DNA from: Hymenobacter armeniacus | Lineage (GTDB): Bacteria; Bacteroidota; Bacteroidia; Cytophagales; Hymenobacteraceae | DNA length: 64,000 nucleotides | NCBI RefSeq assembly: GCF_014699055.1 | Contig: NZ_JACXAC010000005.1 | Span: 496,001 to 560,000, forward strand | Direction of reading: 5' to 3' | Shown: one piece after another, positions 59,627-64,000 of the stretch | Position numbering within the stretch: position 1 is the first letter of the stretch | Layout of the letters: each line of letters opens with the position of its first letter | Made by a program: the position numbers and the translations under genes | The notes under the pieces: generated by a model | Told to the model about the DNA's origin: nothing | What the model saw: the letters and a program-made list of their open reading frames with translations, nothing else | The model's database searches: none

Positions 59627-60178
59627 ATGATGCCTGAACATAATACTATAGCCTCGGCCGTGCCGGTGCTGGAAACCAGCCGCCTGCGCCTGCGCGGCTT
59701 TCGTGCCGATGACTTCGACGGCTGGTTTGCCATGAGCCGGCTGCCGGCATACCACCGCTACTTCACGCCCGAGCCCATGCCCGCCGAGGAGGTGTGGAAA
59801 CTCCTGCTGCGCAGCGCCGGCCACTGGGCCATCATGGGCTACGGCTTCTGGGCGGTGGAGGAAAAGGCCAGCGGCTGTTTCGTGGGCGGCATTGGCTTCC
59901 TCAGCCTCAAGCGCGCCCTCGACCCGCCCCTGGGCGAGGCCCCGGAAATCGGCTGGGTGCTCGACCCCGCCGTGCACGGCCTGGGCTACGCCACCGAGGG
60001 CGTGGAAGCCGCCCTGGCCTGGGGCCAGCAGCATTTCGGGCCGGTGCGCACCGTGTGCATCATTCACCCCGAAAACGAGCCCTCGCTGCGCCTGGCGCAT
60101 AAGTTTGGCTACCGCGAATACGCCCGCACCACCTACCACGAGCAGCCCATTGTGCTGCTGGAGCGGCCGGGGGAGTGA
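59627..60178 (+). CDS. GNAT family N-acetyltransferase
   Basis: A 183-residue acetyltransferase: LETSRLRLRGFRADDFDGWF at the N-terminus, CFVGGIGFLSLKRALDP, EIGWVLDPAVHGLGYATEGV with the acetyl-CoA loop, and HPENEPSLRLAHKFGYREYA. Typical RimJ/RimL-like layout. Flanked by GAGACGC repeats at both sides, with no operon partner. The ATG at 59627 is followed by a second ATG one codon later, either of which could start. Confidence 0.92.
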   Translation: MMPEHNTIASAVPVLETSRLRLRGFRADDFDGWFAMSRLPAYHRYFTPEPMPAEEVWKLLLRSAGHWAIMGYGFWAVEEKASGCFVGGIGFLSLKRALDPPLGEAPEIGWVLDPAVHGLGYATEGVEAALAWGQQHFGPVRTVCIIHPENEPSLRLAHKFGYREYARTTYHEQPIVLLERPGE

Positions 60179-60193
60179 GTAGGGCTTTATTGG

Positions 60194-60304
60194 TGTAGAG
60201 ACGCAATATCTTGCGTCTCGTCGTTCGCGCCGTTCGGGTGTCGTTGGCGCCACGCCGTTCAATGCAAGACGTTCAACGCCGAGACGCAAAATATTGCGTT
60301 TCTA
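60194..60304. repeat. GTAGAGACGCAA family repeat
   Basis: GTAGAGACGCAATATCTTGC and a mirror block GAGACGCAAAATATTGCGTT, pairing across about 110 bp. Same family as 59430. Confidence 0.75.
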
Positions 60305-60396
60305 CTATCCTCTGTTATTGGTTGGCCCGCCGGGTGGAATAGAGTAGCTTGCGCGCCACACCGCTGTGGTGCTCACCGCTTTCTGCTCCGCTTCTT

Positions 60397-61677
60397 ATGC
60401 CAACACTTCTAAAATTTCTGCTGGTTTTCCTGCTGCTGGCTGCCGCTGGCACTACCTGGGCCCAGGCGCCGGCTACGGCACCAGCGCCGGCCACCGCCCA
60501 GCCCGCCTTCGACGTGGAAGCCGCCACCCAGGCCTACCTCAGCACCCTCACCCCGGCCCAGAAAGCCAGCTCCGATGCGTACTTCGAGGGGGGCTACTGG
60601 CTGCTGCTGATTGACGTGCTGTATGCCGTGGGCATCGCGGCCGTGTTTCTGGGCCTGGGGTTGTCGCGGCGCCTTAGGGCCTGGACGGAACGGCTGCCGC
60701 GGCGGTTTCTGCGCACGTTGGCCTACGCCGCCGCCTACCTGCTGCTGGCCTGGCTGCTGAGCTTCCCGCTGGCGGTGTACGAGGGCTATTTCCGCGAACA
60801 CCAGTACGGACTGTCCAACCAACGCTTTGGCCAGTGGCTGAGCGAAAACCTCACGAGCCTGGCCCTGAACGTGGTATTCGGCAGCCTGCTGATTTTGGCT
60901 TTGTACGCGGCCATTCGGCGCGCCGGCAGCCGCTGGTGGGTGTGGGGCACGGGCATTGTGGGCGCGTTTCTGGTGATTAGCATCTTTCTGGGCCCGGTGT
61001 TCGTCAGCCCGCTGTTCAACAAGTACACGCCGCTGCCCGCCAGCCCGGTGCGTGCCGCCATCCTGCGCATGGCCCGGGCCAACGGCGTGCCCGCCGACAA
61101 CGTGTACCTCGTGGACGCTTCCCGCCAGAGCAAGCGCATCAGCGCCAACGTGAGCGGCATCGGCAGCACCATCCGGGTGTCGCTCAACGACAACCTGCTG
61201 CGCCGCAGCACGCCCCAGGAGGTGCAGGCCGTGATGGGCCACGAGCTAGGCCACTACGTGCTGAACCACATCCAGAAAATGCTGGTGTTCTTCATTGTGC
61301 TCATCGGGCTGGGGCTGTGGGCGCTCGACTGGGCCTTCACGCGGCTGGTGGCGCGCTACGGCCCGCGCTGGGGCGTGGCCGACCGTGCCGACGTGGGCGG
61401 CCTGCCGCTGGCGGTGGCCCTGCTAGCCGTGCTCAGCTTCCTGGCCACGCCGGTGCTCAACACCATTATTCGCACCCAGGAGCAGGAGGCCGACATGTTT
61501 GGCCTGAACGCCGCCCGCCAGCCCGATGGCTTCGCCACCATCGCCATGAAGCTGTCGGAATACCGCAAGATTGACCCCGCGCCGCTGGAGGAGGCACTGT
61601 TTTTTGACCATCCCAGCGGCCACACCCGCGTGCACACTGCCATGCGCTGGAAAGCCGAGCACCTGGGCGAAAAGTAG
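60397..61677 (+). CDS. M48 family metallopeptidase (Ste24-like)
   Basis: A 426-residue integral membrane zinc protease. N-terminal signal/membrane helix (LLKFLLVFLLLAAAGTTWA), several further helices, then zinc motif VMGHELGHYVLNH (His-Glu-x-x-His) around residues 280-285 and the third ligand in TQEQEADMFGLNAA. The arrangement is that of CAAX prenyl protease Ste24 homologues. Role in Bacteroidota envelope quality control is inferred. Confidence 0.94.
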   Translation: MPTLLKFLLVFLLLAAAGTTWAQAPATAPAPATAQPAFDVEAATQAYLSTLTPAQKASSDAYFEGGYWLLLIDVLYAVGIAAVFLGLGLSRRLRAWTERLPRRFLRTLAYAAAYLLLAWLLSFPLAVYEGYFREHQYGLSNQRFGQWLSENLTSLALNVVFGSLLILALYAAIRRAGSRWWVWGTGIVGAFLVISIFLGPVFVSPLFNKYTPLPASPVRAAILRMARANGVPADNVYLVDASRQSKRISANVSGIGSTIRVSLNDNLLRRSTPQEVQAVMGHELGHYVLNHIQKMLVFFIVLIGLGLWALDWAFTRLVARYGPRWGVADRADVGGLPLAVALLAVLSFLATPVLNTIIRTQEQEADMFGLNAARQPDGFATIAMKLSEYRKIDPAPLEEALFFDHPSGHTRVHTAMRWKAEHLGEK

Positions 61678-61749
61678 TTTGGGGGCGAACTTGCGGGCGC
61701 CTTGCCGCCGGGGCAGGGCTGTGTACTGTCCACCACAAGCCTGAAAACC

Positions 61750-62517
61750 ATGCCCGCCCGTCCCTACATCCTCGCCGAAACCACCTGGAAAACCGTGCAG
61801 GAAAACGCCTACCAAGTGGTGGTGCTGCCCTGGGGCGCCACCGAGGCGCACAACTACCACCTGCCCTACGCCACCGACAACTACCAGTCGGACTACGTGG
61901 CCGCCGAGGCCGCCCGCAAAGCCTGGGAGCAGGGCGCCAAAGCAGTGGTGCTGCCCTGCGTGCCCTTCGGCGTGAACACCGGCCAACTCGACATCACGCT
62001 CGACATCAACATGAGCCCCAGCACGCAACTGGCGCTGCTGCGCGACGTGGTGCAGGTGCTGGCCCGCCAGGGCATACCCAAACTGGTCATCCTGAACGGC
62101 CACGGCGGCAACGACTTCCGCCAAATCCTGCGCGAGCTGCAGGCCGAGTTTCCGACGGTGTTTCTGAGCACGCTCAACTGGTTTAAAGCCGCCGACCGCA
62201 ACCAGTACTTCAGCGCGCCCGGCGACCACGCCGACGAGCTGGAAACCAGCGTGATGCAGCACATCGCCCCCGAACTGGTGCGCCCCCTGGCCGAAGCCGG
62301 CAACGGCGCCGCCCGGCAGTTCCGCATCGCGGCCCTGCGCCAGGGCTGGGCCTGGGCCCAACGCGAGTGGAGCAAGGTGAGCGCCGACACCGGCGTGGGC
62401 AACCCCGCCGCCGCCACCGCCGAAAAAGGCGCCGCCTTCCTGGAAGCCGTAACCACCAACATTGCCCAGTTTCTGGTAGAGCTAGCCGCCGCCGACCCAC
62501 AGGATTTGTATGAATAA
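61750..62517 (+). CDS. creatininase family amidohydrolase
   Basis: A 255-residue metal-dependent amidohydrolase: LPWGATEAHNYHLPYATDNY near 30-50 (metal-binding Glu/His/Asp), VNTGQLDITLDINMSP, LNGHGGNDFRQI (conserved His). Metal ligands are complete. Members act on creatinine or cyclic amide substrates; the substrate here is unknown. The start at 61750 matches homologues. A repeat block follows. Confidence 0.9.
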   Translation: MPARPYILAETTWKTVQENAYQVVVLPWGATEAHNYHLPYATDNYQSDYVAAEAARKAWEQGAKAVVLPCVPFGVNTGQLDITLDINMSPSTQLALLRDVVQVLARQGIPKLVILNGHGGNDFRQILRELQAEFPTVFLSTLNWFKAADRNQYFSAPGDHADELETSVMQHIAPELVRPLAEAGNGAARQFRIAALRQGWAWAQREWSKVSADTGVGNPAAATAEKGAAFLEAVTTNIAQFLVELAAADPQDLYE

Positions 62518-62518
62518 A

Positions 62519-62619
62519 TACAGTTAACAGTTATCAGTGAGCAGTGAACAGCATCGTTCAGCAAGCTTCCAACTGATAACTGCTCACTGATAACTGCTCA
62601 CTGATAACTGCTCACTGAT
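62519..62619. repeat. AGTTAACAGTTATCAGTGAG family repeat with 14-bp tandem copies
   Basis: Left side CAGTTAACAGTTATCAGTGA then GCAGTGAACAG; right side has three tandem copies of ATAACTGCTCACTG. Left and right are complementary. Same family as 9876 and 17787. Confidence 0.8.
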
Positions 62620-62622
62620 TTC

Positions 62623-63261
62623 ATGCCCTCCCAATTCGATAGCGTCATCTTCGACCTCGACGGCACCCTGTGGGATGCCTCAGAAGCCATTACGCGGGCC
62701 TTTCAAGCAGCCCGCGGCAGCGTCGACTACATCGAAAACGACGTGACGCTGGCCCAGGTGCAGGCCGTGACCGGCCAGCCCTACACCGTGGTGTACGAGC
62801 GCCTCTTTCCCAAGCTGCCGGCCGATAAGCTGGACGAATACCGCGCCCTCTGTGCCCGCCACGAACTGGCCGCGGCCACGGACCACGGCGGCACGCCCTA
62901 CCCCGGCCTGGCCGAGGCCCTGCGCTACCTGCGCGGCCGGGGCTACCGGCTGTTCATCGTGAGCAACTGCCAGCTGGGCTACGTGGAGGCCTTTTTCAAG
63001 CACAGCGGGCTCGGCGAGTTCTTCGAGGGGCACCAGTGCTACGGCACCAAACTGCTTTCCAAGGCCGAAAACATCCGGGAAGTGGTGGCCGAATACGGCT
63101 TGCAAGCGCCCGTGTACGTGGGCGACACCCCCGGCGACCTCGCCGCCAGCCAGGGCGCGGGCGTGCCGTTCATCTTCGCCACCTACGGCTTCGGGCAGCT
63201 CACCGAGGCCGAAGCGCCCACGCGCATCGACCGGCTGGCCGACTTGCAGGAGCTGCTCTGA
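62623..63261 (+). CDS. HAD family hydrolase
   Basis: A 212-residue phosphatase of the haloacid dehalogenase superfamily: FDLDGTLWDASEAI near 10-23 (nucleophile Asp and acid Asp), FIVSNCQLGYV (motif II Ser), KAENIREVVAEY (motif III Lys) and VYVGDTPGDLAASQGAGV (motif IV). Substrate unknown. Helical cap between motifs I and II as in subfamily I. It follows a repeat block and precedes DUF433 by 38 bp. Confidence 0.94.
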   Translation: MPSQFDSVIFDLDGTLWDASEAITRAFQAARGSVDYIENDVTLAQVQAVTGQPYTVVYERLFPKLPADKLDEYRALCARHELAAATDHGGTPYPGLAEALRYLRGRGYRLFIVSNCQLGYVEAFFKHSGLGEFFEGHQCYGTKLLSKAENIREVVAEYGLQAPVYVGDTPGDLAASQGAGVPFIFATYGFGQLTEAEAPTRIDRLADLQELL

Positions 63262-63299
63262 ATGATGCTGAAAAAAGGGCTTGTTCGTACATTGGAGGC

Positions 63300-63674
63300 A
63301 TGAAATTCCCGGTCTTTCCGCGCATCACCATTCATCCGTCCATTTGCAACGGGCAGCCCACCGTGCGCGGGCTGCGCTACCCCGTGTGGCAGGTGCTGGA
63401 GTGGCTGGCCGGCGGCGCCACCGAAGCCGAGCTGCTGGCCGCGCACCCGGCGCTCGAACCCGAAGACTTCCGCGCCTGCCTTGCCTTTGCCGCCGAGCGC
63501 CTCAAGCCCCACGACCGCACCCCGCCCACGGCCGAAGACCAGACGTCCGAAGAGTGGATACTGAGCCGCCAGAGCCGCTGGCTGGCCGAGCAGGAGTTTC
63601 TGAAGCAGCTGTGGGAGCGCAGCCCCGGCCCGTCTGCCAAAGGAAATGTTGAGGGGCCGCACTCGCCCAAATGA
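63300..63674 (+). CDS. DUF433 domain protein
   Basis: A 124-residue protein with the DUF433 winged-helix-like region at the N-terminus: FPRITIHPSICNGQPTVRGL, YPVWQVLEWLAGGATEAELLAAH. DUF433 proteins are known partly as antitoxin-type DNA-binding partners. The start at 63300 is supported by the upstream TGGAGG (6-7 bp). No toxin gene is visible next to it in the window. C-terminal region is charged and less conserved. Confidence 0.85.
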   Translation: MKFPVFPRITIHPSICNGQPTVRGLRYPVWQVLEWLAGGATEAELLAAHPALEPEDFRACLAFAAERLKPHDRTPPTAEDQTSEEWILSRQSRWLAEQEFLKQLWERSPGPSAKGNVEGPHSPK

Positions 63675-63699
63675 CCAGTTGCAAGCCGGAATAGATGCG

Positions 63700-63707
63700 T
63701 AGCTTTG
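63700..63707 (+). promoter_or_regulatory. -7 box of the right-end gene
   Basis: TAGCTTTG, a match to TAnnTTTG, 35 bp before the ATG at 63743. Confidence 0.5.
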
Positions 63708-63742
63708 GGCACCGCGCCGCCGCCAACTGAGCCGCTTTTTTC

Positions 63743-64000
63743 ATGTATCAGGACCTTGCCTCGACTGCTTTTCTGCACGTTGCCTACCGGCCCGATTCGT
63801 GCCTGCTGATTGGCCGCTGGCTGTGCTCCATCAACGACGCGCAGCTGCGCGAGGGTTACGAAACCATGCGCCGCGCCGCGCAGGAGCACCAGTGCCACCA
63901 CTGGCTGATGGACGCGCGCCGCCGCACCGACCGCCGCCTGAACGGCCCCGAATGGGTGGTGACCACCTTCCTGCCGCAGGTGCAGCGCGAAATGGGTGCC
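63743..64000 (+). CDS. partial STAS-like protein (paralogue 3), cut by the window end
   Basis: The first 86 residues only. LASTAFLHVAYRPDSCLLIG, MRRAAQEHQCHHWLMDARRR, then NGPEWVVTTFLPQVQ follow the same order of strands and helices as the genes at 55228 and 55695, so this looks like a third member of the family. The gene continues beyond the window. Function unknown. Confidence 0.7.
   Translation, partial: MYQDLASTAFLHVAYRPDSCLLIGRWLCSINDAQLREGYETMRRAAQEHQCHHWLMDARRRTDRRLNGPEWVVTTFLPQVQREMGA

Noticed and set aside
63300..63674. Toxin-antitoxin pair with DUF433
   Set aside because: No toxin-like gene next to it in the window; the neighbours are a HAD phosphatase and a STAS-like protein.

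Overview
The window looks like chromosomal DNA from a G+C-rich member of the Bacteroidota, most likely a Hymenobacter-type Cytophagales. Evidence: many start sites are preceded by the Bacteroidota -7 box TAnnTTTG, a secreted nuclease ends in a type IX secretion-like tail, most genes are 60-70% G+C, and the gene families (DUF4783, DUF3826, DUF5694, the MFS/amylase block) are typical of that group. The genus is an inference from protein style; no 16S or marker tree is available here.

Layout. 1-7.3 kb: YcxB-like membrane protein, nadC, DUF4783 protein, gpmI, two lipoproteins and prfA. 7.4-12.2 kb: threonine operon thrA (fused kinase/dehydrogenase), thrB, thrC. 12.2-14.4 kb: a heme lipoprotein and an FAD oxidoreductase. 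14.4-23.2 kb: starch/maltodextrin block with an MFS sugar transporter, a secreted GH13 amylase, an SDR, a SusA-like GH13 enzyme, a DUF2383 protein and a GT35-like alpha-glucan phosphorylase; three LacI-type operator palindromes link the block. 23.4-35.1 kb: housekeeping and envelope genes (HMCES-type peptidase, RlpA, GH25, Hsp20, Omp85, O-antigen ligase, HemW, hydrolases). 35.1-41.2 kb: rplU-rpmA, a divergent intergenic region with three DnaA-box-like sites, nrdB, a lipoprotein, YceI and nrdA.

41.2-45.9 kb is the accessory hotspot. It starts with an AT-rich two-gene operon: a double zinc-ribbon protein with two winged-helix-like modules, then a protein with a HEPN-like RNRRNVAH motif. The operon sits between a strong terminator and a field of hairpin repeats that flank an immunity-type NTF2 gene and an unknown gene. 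The field ends with a REP-associated tyrosine transposase framed by two copies of its palindromic repeat. The AT-rich pair is the best candidate for an undescribed (possibly anti-phage) system; that function is inference.

45.9-64 kb: AraC regulator translationally coupled to a quinone oxidoreductase, DUF3826, cation/proton antiporter, ExeM/NucH nuclease, DUF5694, retropepsin-like protease, XRE membrane regulator, three related small proteins of unknown function, GNAT and VOC proteins, TPM protein, M48 protease, creatininase-type amidohydrolase, HAD phosphatase and DUF433. Several intergenic palindromic repeat families recur through the window. No rRNA, tRNA, CRISPR array or prophage was seen.
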